Shown here in pieces: positions 21,901 through 36,900 of a stretch of 64,000 nucleotides of DNA (position 1 is the first letter of the stretch; every line of letters begins with the position of its first letter). The DNA lies in the NCBI GenBank assembly GCA_023079485.1, contig CM041097.1, forward strand, positions 20,753,158 through 20,817,157. The letters run 5' to 3'. A program made the position numbers and the translations under genes. Under the pieces are notes generated by a model. The model ran no database searches. It had not been told where the DNA came from and saw only the letters and a program-made list of their open reading frames with translations. Source of the stretch: Archilochus colubris (taxonomy: Eukaryota; Chordata; Aves; Apodiformes; Trochilidae).

Positions 21901-24900
21901 ACATCCCCAAAGCCATAACTTTATACACAGATATCAGAGCCCCTGCATGTTTGTTCAGAACACATCAAAGTGAGCAGAACACAGAACCACCAACAGACTG
22001 CAATGGAGAAGAACGACACAGATTAGAGAAACCTCTAACACATCCCATCTAGTCATAAAAGAAAAAGGTACCAAAAATACACACAAAGCACTAGAGCCAT
22101 ATGGAGGAAATTTTAACATGAAATATTGAAGTGAAAAACCTGGCAAAACAGACTGTAACAACAGTGGTGGATGGGAAAAGTTTTGAAGTCCAGCATTATT
22201 TTTACTCTTCAGAAATATAAGCCCATCAAAACCTCATTTTCAGAACTAAACTGGCTGCCCAAGGAATGAGTTGTTATTATATTTCTAAATCCTGCTTTAA
22301 TGTTCTAGATACATTAAAAAAAAAAAAAAAAGAAAGGGGGGGTGGGGGGAGAGGAGGGAGAAGAGCAAGGCTATTTGTGAGCTTTTAGTCCCCTAAACCA
22401 GAAAAAGAACAGATTTGATGCCTGAACATGATGTACTACTTTGCCCTGAAAAGTGCAGCATTATTATCATTTGTCACCAACTGTGTCACAAGTGAAACAA
22501 TTAAAGTGAAGAGATTTGGCCAACACTCAGAGCAGTAATGTGAGTTCATAATTTACATGTGTCACTCACAGCCTATGCCTACCAAATTTAAAACCCAGAA
22601 CAAAATGTCCCAGAGTGAGTGACCACCATTGCCCAGAGCTGGAGATGTGCTCCAGAGGCCCCAGGGAACCAAAATTAACCTCCATGCCATGACTGCACTG
22701 GGAGACCAGGGAGATAGGGATGGAACTACAAATCCAAGCTGCAGGGCTGTGAACCTCCCAGCTGCAGCTAAAAAGCCCTTTGTTTGAGGATTTCTTCAAA
22801 CAAGCCATTGTTCCCAGCCAGTCACTCAATGAAATAGTTGCTGCACCTTTTCCCCTCTTAAAACATCAATTTCTTTTACAAAGACTGAGCAATTGCTTCA
22901 TTTTGAGTTGAAGGAATTATATATCTTTCCTCCACATGTAGGAGAGAAAAACTGTCTGCAAATTAAAAACTCCTTAAATATGCCATAGCTGAAAAACAGT
23001 TATCAAAAAAAGCATTCTCAACTAGGAGATATTTTTACCACTAACTAAATTCATATTTTAAAGTAATTCTTTGTTTTCCCCTTGAAGGAGACTCCTGAGC
23101 TTTTGATATGATTGAATGATTCCCCATTAAAGTGAAGAAAATGAACTAAAAAGAAGCAGCTACCCCATTACATATGTTGTTTCTGTAAATTTTAGCCTGG
23201 GGCCCCAAGAGATCACGGAATTTAGAATAGTTTCATTTCTTCAGTGGTTTCTGCCTTCTCAATACCCCATAGCTATACCTACCTACACTGGGGGCAGGCA
23301 AAGCAAGGGACAGCTTCAGACTTCATTCAGACTCCAAATCCAAGACTATTTCCCACCAGAGGTTTCCTGTCCTTCCCTTTATTAAAGGTCAGCATTCCGA
23401 CCTAAGTGCTCACATCTCCGTTCCAGAGGAGTAAAGCTTCATAGCAAACCCATTAAAGTTCTGAAACTTAAAGCTTCATAGCAAGCCCATTGAAGTTCAG
23501 AACCTTGAAGCTCCAGATGCAAGGGGCTGGCAGAGCAGGGGATGGGGTGTGAAGAGGCTCCAGTGACTCGGGCAGCTCCCCAGCAGGATTAGTTCCCTCT
23601 GAGCACTCACAATCAACCAAGAGTGAACTATTCCTTTCTTGACCATCACTGGGATTTGACTGCCATTCCCTTCTTCCTCTCCCTTTTTTTTTTTTTTTTT
23701 TTTTTAAAAAAAAAGATAAAAACATCACCTTAAAATAGAGAGAAGAAAGCTGACGTAAGTGTGAATAACGTGTCTTGTTCTAAAAACGAGAGCAAATGTC
23801 TCTTTGTATTTGTTTATTCTAGGGCAGATTAAGTTCCTTCTTGGCTTCATGGTGAACAGGCAGTGTCCTTTAGCCACACCATCTTGCTGTGCATTGTGTG
23901 CTTTGCTCTGGCACATCCATTCTTTCCTGAATGCTGGGCTCAGAACGGAGCTGCAGCCTCTCTCATTTTACCAGTGTCATTTGAAGGTGAATGCCCAGTT
24001 GCAGTTTTCTCACCTTGACCTGCCTGTGACAACCAGCATGAGCTTGCTGATGGAGTGTCCCTAACTCCTGTCTAACACCCAAGGTTAGCTGCTCACCACA
24101 GTCTTCCCTGGCTTCCCAAAACCTCCTCTTCAGTCTTGGACCTTCCCCAGGACCTCCCATGGAGAACTCCTGTCTGTACTAAACCTTACTCAGGTTCTGC
24201 TGTTTCACTGCTTTCCTTGGCTCTTCCCAGGCTGTAAGTGGCCTCCTCTGCAGCTTAGGAGCACACACCTGAGGCTCTGCCTTTAGGAAAGGAAAAGATC
24301 TGCTGGATCCACCTCATCTGCTTTCCTCAGAAGGCTGGCAACAGTTGGGACACAGAGGCTGAAGCACTGGAGAGCACTGGTATACTCTCACTTCTGTTCT
24401 CAGGGCTCAGAGATGTCCAGACCCCGTGGCTGTGGACTAGGGAGGGATGTTCTGCCATGTGTGACCACTTTCCTTCAGACCCATCTGAGGTCATCAGCTG
24501 TTCCTGTGCAGGACGAGTGCCCCAGGACACTCCATCACGTGTGTTACAGCTCAGTTTTTGGAAGAAAGGTACGAATCAACAACATAGCAGAGAAGTATCA
24601 TCATCCTTCCACAATGAACCCATATTTGAGGCCAAGAATCAAAGATAAAACACTCCTATCTCACACTGAAATAGACATCATCTCTGAGCCAAAGCAGCTC
24701 AAGATTTATTAAGTCAGAAACGTACTGGAGAGCTGAAAGCAGCAGCGATCCCCTGATCAGCTCCTTGCCATACACTTCTCTCACGTGGCAGTGATGGCCA
24801 GCCTGGAGATCAGGACAACACTGTCCTTAAACTCAGGCTGGATCAGCTGCCAGGGAAGAGCTCTCACAACTTCTTCAGCCCTTCCATCCTGTCAGCAGTC

Positions 24901-27900
24901 TGTGTGACAGCCCCATGTCTGCTCAGAGGTTTTCAGAGGATTGCTGCCATCCAGTGAACTCCAGGATAACTGAACACAGCTCCCTCTTTCTACCTCTTCT
25001 TCCACTGCTAAACTAAAGTCCAAGTTCTACAAATCATATAAATCCAAGGATAAGTGACCAGAAAAATCCAGACCTTAGATGCTGATGGATGGCTCCTAAA
25101 CTCACTGCCAAAAAGCCCCACTCATTGCAGCTGAGGCCCCTTGCCTGGGCACCAATCTCACCTGGCAGACACTGCTGCTGCTCGGGCTCTTCCAGCAGCA
25201 CAGAGATGACACAGGCTGCAGACACAGCACTTTTCCACCTGGATTTAAAAATTAAGTCACTGGGTTTCAGGGTACCCCTCGATATCTCAGGTGATACTGT
25301 CTATACTCCTGCAAGTCTTTCACTCCAGCCATCAGGAACTGCAATCTTCTTCTAACACAAAAGTTCTAAAGATAAATAATGTGTTTTTAAAAAGCAACAT
25401 GATCCCCATTATATAAAGTCTTTTGAATAGAGCACTTCCTCTACACACTTCATTGACTGGTTTATCATTGTCCCACTTAATTTCTCTTCAGATTTTCCTG
25501 TTGCTTAAGTAGCTGCATAAAATTTGGCTTCAGTCCCAGAAAGTATCAGAATGCAATGGGTCCATTCATGTGGAGCACTAAAGTTCTATGGAAGCTTTAT
25601 GTCTGGCTTCCTATCTTTGAAAAATTACCCTTCAAAAGTCATGGCTTTGTTTTGGTGTTTATCTGTTATAAATCTTTTGCTCCTCTTGGTGAGAGACCCA
25701 GAGACCAAACATATTTGGGTCAATGCTACAATCTCCACACGTGGCTGGTGTTGTTTCTCCAGCAGGGGTAACATTTTCATTTCCTCAAACTATCAAATTT
25801 TGAGTAATATCAGTACATCAATGACTAGTGTAGAATGCATGAATTTCTAATAATGACCAAATGCTCCCTTAGCAAATATTGCTATGACACTGACAAAAGA
25901 CAGAAGGCCTTATTTCAGAGAAAAAAAGAATAATTCCTTTACATGCAGCATCTTTTTAAAGAGCAAATATTTCAATTCTCCATCTTCAAGACTGTTTGGT
26001 TTTTTTTATATTCTATTTGCTACTCAAAACCTTAATTTTCTTTTAATCCATCATAACACCAGCCCTCCATTTAGAAGTGTTCTCTTCATAAAAGCACAGC
26101 ATGCACATTTCAACTTCCAAATATATTTCAAGTTTTGACATTTCAATATGAAAAGCATTTGCCCTTGTCAAAGGATATCCTCTTATTATCAGAAATAAAA
26201 TACAAGCCTCAGAAAATCATTACTTGGTACAATAGCACAATGCTACTTAAACTCTCAAAATCTAAATCATTCCTTTTTTTGAGTCCTGCTATATTTATTT
26301 CACCACAACCAATGAAACATTAACTCCCTGGTAACCAGAAAGTGATAAAATAAACTCCACAGAAGAGATGTACATGACTACACCTACTTTTGACACTGCC
26401 TGAAAACCTGGCCATCGTTCAGGTCCATTCTGATCATTCCAGAACTGTGCAAGCAGCATCCTTGGAGCAGGGGCTGTGCAGCCCAGAGCTGGGCTCCAGA
26501 CCTGGCAGAGCCCAACCCAGGTACTGCACAGGGACATCAGAGCAGCTGTCAGGAACAGACACAGGAAAGGCAAAAAGCCCATTTAATTCTTTTTCATGAG
26601 CATTCCCCCTCATCTGTATTTGGAGAGGATGTGAGGTTGGTTTCCTAGAGGGGAAAGGGAAATGCAGAGGAATGTTTTTCAGAAAGGGATGGTTTGGCAC
26701 CAGGACACTGGGCAAAGGAGCAGAGCCCTCCCTGCCCCAGCAGGCATCAGGTGGCACCCAGCTATGCTTCCTCTGAATTATTACTAGTGGTTTCCCCTCT
26801 TCTTGAGCAGAGTATAAAACCAGGGGTCTGGATGTCAAGGCTGAGAACCTGAATAAAGCCCTAAGGCACTCCAGAGCCTGACTGCCCAGCAGGTGAGTTT
26901 AACAGAGTGTGAGGGGAAAGAGGGGCAAAAAAACAAGCAACCAACCAAAAAAAAACCCCACTACTTGGTTAAACCTCTTGCTCAGTGCAGCAGAGAGCTT
27001 TTAAGGTTAAGTAAACTGCCCTATATTAAAAAAAAATAAAAATTAAAACCCCACACCACACATACAGAGCAGGGGGTATGCACAAAGTGGAAAAGGGAAG
27101 AGAAAATTCCAGAGGGATTCTGAAAAAACAATTGTGTGCAGTTCTGTTCCTGTTCCACAGGAGCTTTATTTAAGAGTAAACCTCAGGGAGCTATTAAGGA
27201 TGTTTTATTGAAAGAAGCTGCAGGTATCCGTGGTGCACACCCACAGCTCTGTACAACCAAGAGATTCTCTGGGTGATTCAAGAAGTCTAGGGAAATATTT
27301 CACTTGGAAAGAGTGAATGCATAAAAAGAAGAAATAAACAGTTCTGCCTTCAGCCAGACATAATGCAAACAAATGCACAGTTTCCAACAAAATCTGCCAG
27401 CCTGGTTCATGAAAGCACTCTCAGATCATTAGTAAGTGCCACATGCTAATATCCTGCAGCAAAACATCCTCACAGTCTCCCAGACACACATCCACCCAGT
27501 CTGGCAGCTGATACACACAAGAGAAAAAGGTGAAGAATGAAAGTTTAACTGTCATGTCAGGGGCCACGGGGAGAATCACTTGTAATGTCATCCACACACC
27601 AGACTGGCAGAGGGACAGAAGCTAATGATCCCTCAGATGAGCTAACACAAGCCCTTTCTGCCTCCCAAGAACTCACTCTGTAAGATTAAAATTCCAAATT
27701 TTCCAGGGTTCTTAATGCCAAAAGGCTAATTTGCAATAAAAATTATAAATTAAGTAAAATAGGGAAGAACAGGAACACCTTGTTTAAACTCTGGATGAAG
27801 AGCCAAGCTGGAGGTATTTATTTTGTGGAACTACAATAAGAATCAGAGCCCTAGGGCAGCACATCAGCAGGCGGGGTGAGGATGGAGCAGGTCCATCCAT

Positions 27901-30900
27901 CATCCCCACACCTGCCAGATGTGACACGGTGAGAGCTGGCCCTGCTTCACCCTGGGGGAGAGCTTCTGCCCTGCACAAACCTGACCTTGGGATGCTCTGA
28001 GGCTGCAGGGACACAAAACCAGTCTCTGGAACAGTGCTTTCTGAGCTGAAGAGTTGTGTTCCCTGGCCCAGATCACCATTCAGATCCCCAGGAGCAGGGC
28101 AGCTCCAAGAAGGACTGGTGACAACCCAGAGCAGACAGGAATCTGCAGGAACTGCATCTCCCCCTCCAGTTCAGGGCTTTGAGCTCTTGCTCCACCTCTA
28201 GCTCCCTCTGTGTTGGTCCTGCCCCAGCTCCCAGGGACACACCAAAGCCAGGCATCTGCAGGGCTGGGACTGGGACCCCCTGACAAGTCCTGGGAGGCAC
28301 TGCCCAGCACACAGAGCCCATCCTGACCATCCTGGGGGGTGTAAGAGCAGAGGCTGTGGGAGATGGGCCTGATCAGCCCTCAGATGAGAAGGCTCAAGGG
28401 GATCTCAAAGATGCCCAGGGCATTGGACCTTATTTTAAAAGGAAAGAAATTAGCAAGATAACAGTTACCAGCATCACAGGGAAGGAAGAAGGAAGAACTA
28501 TCCCCATTTTCATGACATCCTGAGAAGCTTAGAACTGCTTCATGAGTGTGTTAGACATAAACAGGAAAGACAGTGACACACTGCCCTTACCAACCTGACT
28601 GCAGCACTGGGGCAGAACCAGACCTACAGGGAGGAGGGGAAGGGGCAGATGGAGGGGAACACAGCACAGGTCTGAGGGCAAGCACAAAGTTAACCATATT
28701 CTGGAAGAGAAATAAAACAAAACACAAAAAGCCAAACGAAAATGTAACCTCTGAAATGTAACCTCTTCTGAAAGAGAAACAGAGCAAAACAAACAAACAA
28801 AAAAGCCAAACAAAAGTGTAATCATATTCTGAAAAGCACCCAAGAGGCTTCCTGCCTCCAGGTAAGTGATCTGCCCAGGCAGCATCTCTCTGCTCACAGA
28901 CAAGTATTTACTACATGTTCCCATTTAGTTCAAGTTAATGGAAACAGGCAGCAAAACCATATAAACCATATAAAAACAAAGTAATTTAACATGTTATGGT
29001 CTCTGATCCCCAGCTGATCTCTTTCCTATGTCCTTCTAGGCTTTCATTCACCATTTAGCATTTACCTCTGTGAAAGGCAGCAGTATCTTTAAACCAAATT
29101 AATGTAGGAAATTTTGTTTCTGCTATACTTTTCAAAAACTAAATTGCCCTTTTAATAAACAGTTACGAAGCCAAGCACTATGGTATTCATAATATTTGTA
29201 GAAAGAGGAGAAAAAGGCATATACTATGGGTGTAATGAGTGAGAAAATTAAGAAATGTTACTCCTGGCTCAGACCTTCAGCTGCTTCCTCTGATTATCTC
29301 TCACTTTATACATGGGAAGCTTCTTTCTCCCCAGCAATGCAGACCTGCAAAAGGTGCCTTCACCCCTCATTTCTGTCCTCAACAAGGGATCAAGATTATT
29401 ACCAGGATTAGCTCTCTTGCTTTTAGAGACATATCAAAAAACAATTATTCTGTAATTGCTTTCAATGACTTTTTCACCTTTCCTCCAGAAACTGGAGGCC
29501 CAGCAATGACTATTGCAATAGGATATTTATCTAAGTGCTCACTGCTGTCATCTTTGACAATGGATCACTCATAGACAGCAAATTATGATCCATGAAGTAA
29601 ATATCTTAAACAGATGCAACCCACCTTCAAAAACCAAATAAATCTTACCAGCAATAAAAGCTGAACATCCCTCCAATAAAATTGCTATTGAACTATCAAA
29701 AGCATAAAATCTTACATTATTTATAAAGACTACCTTGATCCTTCATTTTCTGAAAGCAAATAAGGCAATTTCAAGAAGCAAAACTAAATGCATGAAGAAA
29801 GAAAAGTAAATTACTGTCTGCACTTCAAGGTTCAGTGGCACTCTACCACTGACTGCAAATAACAGGTCATTTTAACTCTATTTCTTACAGCAGTACTCAA
29901 AAGAGCTATTAAAAGACTCAGACTTTATCAGTTTTCCATCTCTCTACACAAAACCTCCAACAGAAGGGAAGATGATGCAGTGAAAGAGAAACACCAAACG
30001 TTTTCCTGGTTCCACAAACATTCCACTCACTGTTCCTACATCCCAAGGAGCATTCACACTCTCACCCCTCTATCAAGTCTTTACAAAACCATTAAGTGAA
30101 TTCTAAACATATTTCAGCTCAGTTTTTCCAGCAACTGAACAGCCAGGAGCATGGAGAAGGAATCAGTGACCACACTGAGAAACCAGCCCTAGGAGGTAGA
30201 ATGTACAGACTGCTCAAGGTTTCTGGTGAAAATTCCCCATATTTGCCCTAATCTGGTACTAAGCAGGGAGAAAAGACTCATCTTGGCTGACCTGCTTGTT
30301 GATCCAGGTGACAGTGAGAATGCAGGAGAGTCTGATCTGGGGCCTTCCTCCAAGGAATGAGATTCACTGCTTCTGCCATCAGGAGGTTCTGCTTTCAGTA
30401 CCTGGGTCTTTCCAGGGACCAGAGCTGTGTGATGCTCTTCTGCTGTATGTCCTACCACAAAGGAAGGCAGAGATCAGCAAGAATGACAAAGCAAAATACA
30501 ATTGTTTAAATTTCTGCAGTTTGGAGATAGATTTTAACAAAAAACCCCAACTTTTGAAATAGCTAAATACCTCATTCCCACCTATTTGCTTCCTGAAACT
30601 CTCAGAGTTTCAGATGTTTAACTTCTTTTCCTGTAACAAACCCCCCCTCTAAGAACCAGGCTGAAACAGGAGCATCCCATTGCTAAGAGTTTCAAACAGA
30701 AAAAAGGAGATAAATAAAGGGTAAGGATATTTGGCACATTTGGTAAGATGGAACTTTGTTTCAGAAATTATCCAGCACTCAATGAGACAGTGCTGCTCCC
30801 TGCTTATTACCCGTGCACTCCATCCACTGCATGAGACAGCAGCACAGCTTTAAGGCTTTACAGACCAAATTAATTTCAACATGAGAAGCATCATGATTTA

Positions 30901-33900
30901 TTTCCTTGTGCACCTAAGAAATACCATCTCAGTCTAGATGAATGACTTTTCCATTTTTTAATGGGAAAAATAATTTATACACAACACGTATCAGACACAA
31001 AGTGGAAGCCATTCAATTATTTTTGAGGAAAATGATTTACCTATAAAAAGATGATGCATTCTCTGAAGAGATACCTTCTACCTCTCTGAAGAGAAGACAA
31101 ACACAGACTAGAAAGTACTGTATGTAAAGATAAACTATTTTATGCCACAGCCATGGATACTTTCACATTAGTTACTTAACTAGGAAGTTGCATGGGACAT
31201 TAGAACCACACTGAGACTCAGCTCATTAATAATCCCTGCTCTGGCTTCTGTCCACCCTCAGGAACCATGCCATACTCCTGTTCAAACCACTTGGACTTTT
31301 TTATCTCTCAGAATTATTTTGACTGACCTGACCAAGCAGAACTGTAATTAAAGTGTGGAAGAGCTATACAATCTTTGAGGCTGGCTGCTGTTTGTCCTTT
31401 CCCTTCTGCTAAACTCTATAATTAAATATCAGGAGCGTGGCTTTGTCTGTTGCAAACCACCAGCAGCTCCGTGAGTCAGCTGTCCAAATAATGAAACACA
31501 ACTCTTGGAAGTAACAGGTTAAAAATAGCCAAGTCACACAGCCCAGAAGAGGCAGATCACATCCCATTAGAGAATTCCAGTGGTGCTTCCCCTTGGGCAA
31601 CGCAAACCCCTAAGTTTAAAAGTTATAAAATAGGAAGACTGCACAACTCCACTACTTCCAGGAGAATCCAAATAACGTGGGTGAGGAAGGCAAGCCATGC
31701 AAAGCCTTTGCTCTTCTCAGCAGTTACACTTCCAACAGCACTGCTATCTTCCCTCCTTTCACATGCTATAATTCCCATTTTAATAAAAAGGTAATTCCTG
31801 TTAATAAGGACACTGAGGAGACAGGCTTTAGGCTTTTCTTCCTTCACCCATAAATCTTGTGTTTGGCTCTAAACAGTTTACAAACAGGCAACCAGGTGCA
31901 GATGTTTGGCACAAAATGAGAAACTGAAATGTCAAATACTATTGAACACTTAGTGCACAAACAGCTAATGAATATTTTGCAGGTTTCTCAGCACCAGGCA
32001 GGGTGGTGTTGTGTACTCAAGTCAACACAATACAGATTGATACACTGGAAAGAAGTTATTTTCTACCTGAGCACTCTTTTGGAAAAACTATTTGGCTTTC
32101 CTTCAGCTTCTCAAAGTCTGTGGTTCTGAGCACAAAGAAAATGCTTACACAGAAGACAGAAGCCCAGTAATTCACAGCAGCAAACCTCTCCTGAGAGCAC
32201 AGATAGAAATTAATATTTCAAAGTCTGTGATCCCATTATCCAATAAGACATTGCTTCTGTTTCTGCTATAGGAGAGAAATATCACTGTAAATTATGTCCA
32301 AATAAGATAAACTTGATCCTTGAGATTCCTTAATTTTCACCTTTCACACAGAAAGGATTATACATTGCATCTGCATGGACTGATAAGAACAGAATTCATA
32401 CTATTACACTGGTATTTTAATATATTCTTATTCTTGAGAGCTCTGCTAGAGACGACAGCCCAGGAGACAGCCAAAGATTAATTCTGTTCAACTGAGGAAC
32501 AGCAAGGATTTGAAAGAGCTGATGCAAACTCAGCTGCCACATTTTCCCAAGAATACAGCAAGACATCCAATTCTGGCCACTGGAATTCTCTGCAGAGCTC
32601 AGTTCCTTGAAGGGATTGTAACTCCACAGGCTGCATTCATTGAGGAATGACACATTCAAAGATCTCTCTTCACTCCTTAGAGTCTGTTTGATCTTTGTGC
32701 TTTCTGGGAAGCCCCCTGCTTATTAGTGTGGAGCAAAGAGTGGGATATATTAAACAGCACCACTAACCTGTGGCCACTGCTAATTCTTTGGCAGCAACTT
32801 CTCCTTTGTTTTGAGCACTTTCTGTTTTCCTCTTCCCACTTTTCTTCCACCGACTCTTGACCTGATCCACCAAAAAGTGAAATTCATTTCTGTGTTTGTT
32901 TCCTGAAACGTAACAGTGTGTTACTGATCACTGACATGGGACTCTTAAGGCAGCCATAAAAAGAGAAAGGGATGTGAACAGAAATAAACACAAAACAATG
33001 AATCAAAAACATTTCAGATACAGCAAATGAAAACTAATTCATGGCTGCAATATGTTTCAGATTCTGTTAATGATCTGAATCTGTGAACAAGCACATTAAA
33101 ACTTCATTTTTGAGCAGAACTGTGCTTTTTTCTGCTTTATATTATTTATCCTTTTTTTCCACCCTAAACATGGCTAAGTATTGTGATTACCACTGTGACA
33201 ACATTTAATATTGTGGCCACAGCACCAAGCCTGTCAGAGCTCAAGGAGCACCTGGATGATGCTCTCAGACCTGGGGTTCAGTTCCAGGCAGCCCTGCCAG
33301 ACACAAAGCCCCAAATCTCACACCTGCTCTGCAAACTGCTTTCAAGTCTCTCTGGGTTTTTCCCCCCTTTCTGCAGTGAAGCAATGTGGAAAGCCTTTGT
33401 GTCATGCTCCTTGGACTGCTTTCATTCAGATCCTCTAATCACAGTTAATTGCTCTTTGGCATACTCTGCATTTTCAATCACTTACCCTGTTTTAAGCAAC
33501 CCTCTGGTATTCAGTCAAAGCAATGTTGGTTTTTAATCTAGATATTTCAAATTCTTTACTCAGAGGTGGGGAAAATACCCAGTCTGCTCAGACAGCCACT
33601 GTGGACTACCTGACCCTGCTGGGCTGTTTTCCCTCCAGAAGGCACCAACTCCTGCTGGAGCAGTGTTCCTGGCACCTTCCAACAGAAAGTCACTGACAAA
33701 GAGATTTGTCCTTTTGCACCAAACAAAGTGCCTCAGCTGAAGGGGACAGGGGCCCAGGGCATGTGGGGTGATCCCAGAGGGTGCAGCACCTTTAAAACCC
33801 ACCCCCTCTCCTGGGGTAGCTGACACCACCAGGTAAGGACAACAGCAAAACTGATATTCAGGGAGCTCTTCTCCCAGATGGCTGGGTTGGAGCCACTGCA

Positions 33901-36900
33901 CATACATTGCACCATTCCTTTGGCACTGCAGTTTTTCCAGTTTTATTTTTTGTTGTTGTTGTTGTTCTGTGTTATGGTGTAACTGGAAAGCTGTTCAAGC
34001 AAAGAAATGTCCTGGCAAAGGAAGGCCTGAGGCAGACAGGCTGTAACCCACCCAGCTGGAGCAGCACGTTTCACAGAGCTACAGCCATGAACATCACTGC
34101 AGAGAGAATTACAGATATTTAAAACACAAAGCATAAATCAGAAAGCCTCTGGAAAACACTGCATATTAAAAGACATAAAAAGAAAGAGCTGCAGAACACA
34201 ATTTGTTTAAAAAAGGAAAATAAAATCTACAGAAAAGGAAACCCAACTCCATGTAAGAGTCCTGCCCATCTGTGGGCAGCCTGGGGCTGACCCTGGACTG
34301 AGGCTGTTCCTGAGCAGAGAGAGCAGGGGACAGAAATTCAACTGCACCTTCCAGGCTCAGCCTCTAAACCACCTTCAGCTTCACCAAGCCAAACTATTAA
34401 TTGGTATTTCAGAAACGCTTCACACACCGAAGAAAAGGCAAAAAAATAACCAGCTGTAATCTGCAGTTTGCCAAGAGCCAGGGAAACTGTGAAGATAAGA
34501 AGGGAAAAAAGTTTAATCATCACTGTTTTATCCTGCTTGCCAACAAGGCTGTTACATGGCTCCACTCTGGTGTGTGTTTCATATGGAAATACAGAACATA
34601 AAGTATATAGTTAGGGGGGTTTTATTCAGAACTGATGCCAAGCTTAATTAATTCAGCTGTGAATAGGGGACCTGGGGTGCAAATGTTATAAATTAAAAGG
34701 AAAAAGAATTTTCATTGTATAATAAAGTCCATCTGTGCTCTAGTGAAAAAAAAGGCACTTAATAAAAGTTCTTTTAATCTCCAACCATCCTCTAATTTTA
34801 ACGCAGAACTCTTTTTCATGGTTAACTTTTCTTCCTTATTGCTTTTATGGGAAACGATTTGCTGACACCATTTAACATTTACTTCTTTGGTCATCACTTT
34901 TTAATAATTTTAAAACCATTTGTTCCCATTAAAATATTTTTCTATCTTCTCTTTTCTCCTCTCTCTTTTTTTAAACTTTTAATTGTTCAATTAAGCTGCC
35001 TGAGGCTAATTTATTCACTTGGTGATCTCAATAATTTTGTAGCCATGTCCATTTAACAATATAAACTCAATAGGTGCTGGAAAATTGCAATGGCACTTAA
35101 TATCTTGTTCTAAAACACACAGAGCAGATCAAGGAAATAGCAGGCTGGGAAGACAGTGCTCCCAGAGCCTCTTGCAGCCACTCAGCTTTGGGTTGGTTCT
35201 TTACAGAGCTACTAAAGCCTTGTGGGGAAAAACACCCTATTTGGGATTAATACTTCTTAAATTATTTTATTTTGCTGGGGGGAGGGCTTTATATATAATT
35301 TTATTGCTAGATATTTCAGCATGGCAAGTGAACAATTATAAACCAGTTACTTGGAATTAGGGGAGAATACTTAAGATTAAAAACCACAAAGAGTTCATGT
35401 ACACATCAAAAAAAAAAAAAAGTACATTCTCAGGAACAGCAACAAAAAGCAAGGGAAAAATTTGCTAAAGATTTAGGTCCTTATTTAGCCTTCACAGAAA
35501 CCCCACTAAAATCAACAAGGCTAAATGTAGCTGCATTATGGAATAATTTATATGCCTGAAGCAACACAAGGAGACACAGGAAATGTGACCATATTGCAGA
35601 TTTAAATGCACCCTTAAGTATAATCAGAAGGAGTTGTCTCTCCATTGCTTTGCTCCTCTGTGGCTGAAAGCAGAAGTTTAATGTGCAGTGAATATTGCTT
35701 TAGCATCCCATGGCTACCCACCCACCTTGTCTGAGGGTGCAGAGAAATGAGTGGGAAACAGAGGGACAGAAATTAATAATAATAATCCATGGCCAGGGAG
35801 CTATGGCCAAAGTAATGCTATTGAAAACCTGGGGTACACACACACACAGAAGGGCTGGGAAATCACCTGGAAACACCAGTTTACAGTTGCCATTTCTGCA
35901 CAGGAGGCAAGTCCTGCAGTCCTTAACTCTCACAAGAACACTTGGTTCAAAGCTAACCAGAAAGATGGTTAGATGGTTCCACAGAGAGAGAAACATCTGC
36001 AGTGTCAGCATGCACTAAGGAGAAAGACAGTTTAAAATCCTGTGCTTCCCCAGGGGCAAGTTAAGCAGCAATCAGTTCTCTGAAAAAAATCACCACCACA
36101 AAACAAACAAAAAAACACCAAATCCCCCTCCCCAAACCCCACAAAAATAAATCAAACAAAATTGTATCACCAAGCTATAGCTCTCCCCGTGACATTTTTC
36201 TTATTTTTGGACTCTTCTCTCCCTTAAGCATTTATTCCAATTATACTTCTCAAAACAAATGCTGTTATTCCACCAGGACAAGTGCAAGTCTGAAACACAA
36301 CACAGGCACTGCTCTCTCACACAGAGGACTTGGGGTGAAAAAATTGAAACCAAGAGCAACAACAAAACCAGGAAAAAAAAGTCACCCAGTTCACACTGAA
36401 TACCAGTTGCCTGCCCAGGGTGGAGAGGAAGAGGCCAACCAAATGAGCAGAGCACTCTTTATAAAAGATACAAAATCACCAGGGAGGGGAAAGCAGAAAA
36501 GGGCAAGAGAAGACAGGAGCAGCTGAGTGGTTGTGTGGAGGGAGGGATTGTGAGGAGCACTGTGAAACCCTGGAGGATCTGAGCATCACAGCACACAAAT
36601 AAAACAGGGAGGAAGCAGTCACAGCTGCTCCTCTGTTCTTCAGAACCCCATCACAAGAGTCCCACCCAGAGCAGGACACAGAAACCTGAGGGCCAGGCAG
36701 CTGAAGGGGACGTGCATGGGCAACAGGTTGGGGTTTGGGGAGCCTGTTCAGAGCTCTGCTCCTTCCAGCAAGTTCTGTCCAACATCAGTGCTCAAGAGAC
36801 TGAGTTTCAAAAAGTAAGTTTCACCCCCAACAGATAACTTCTAGCTTTGATTAATTAAATGGGGAGCAGAGGAAGCACACACACTTTTGTGTATGTATTT

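Larger units (their letters stand above)
21182..30291 (-). other. RAD18: RAD18 intron 11
   Basis: The largest intron (9.1 kb). It contains an A-run plus G-rich purine tract at 22316-22370, a 37-bp tandem duplication at 23432-23505, a T-run followed by A-run at about 23686-23714, and a degenerate duplication near 28693-28830. I searched it for the missing exon equivalents and found none beyond exon 12. Confidence 0.8.

Noticed and set aside
24060..24160. Minus-strand piece LKRRFWEAREDCG with a GTGAGC donor
   Set aside because: No polypyrimidine acceptor and no alignment to RAD18; treated as intronic chance.
25150..25225. A possible RAD18 exon 12 on the minus strand reading VISVLLEEPEQQQ
   Set aside because: It resembles the human IIRDLLEEEE segment by eye, but the phase does not fit exon 13 and the true exon at 21119-21181 (SSSDILRDL) fits in sequence, phase and splice sites.
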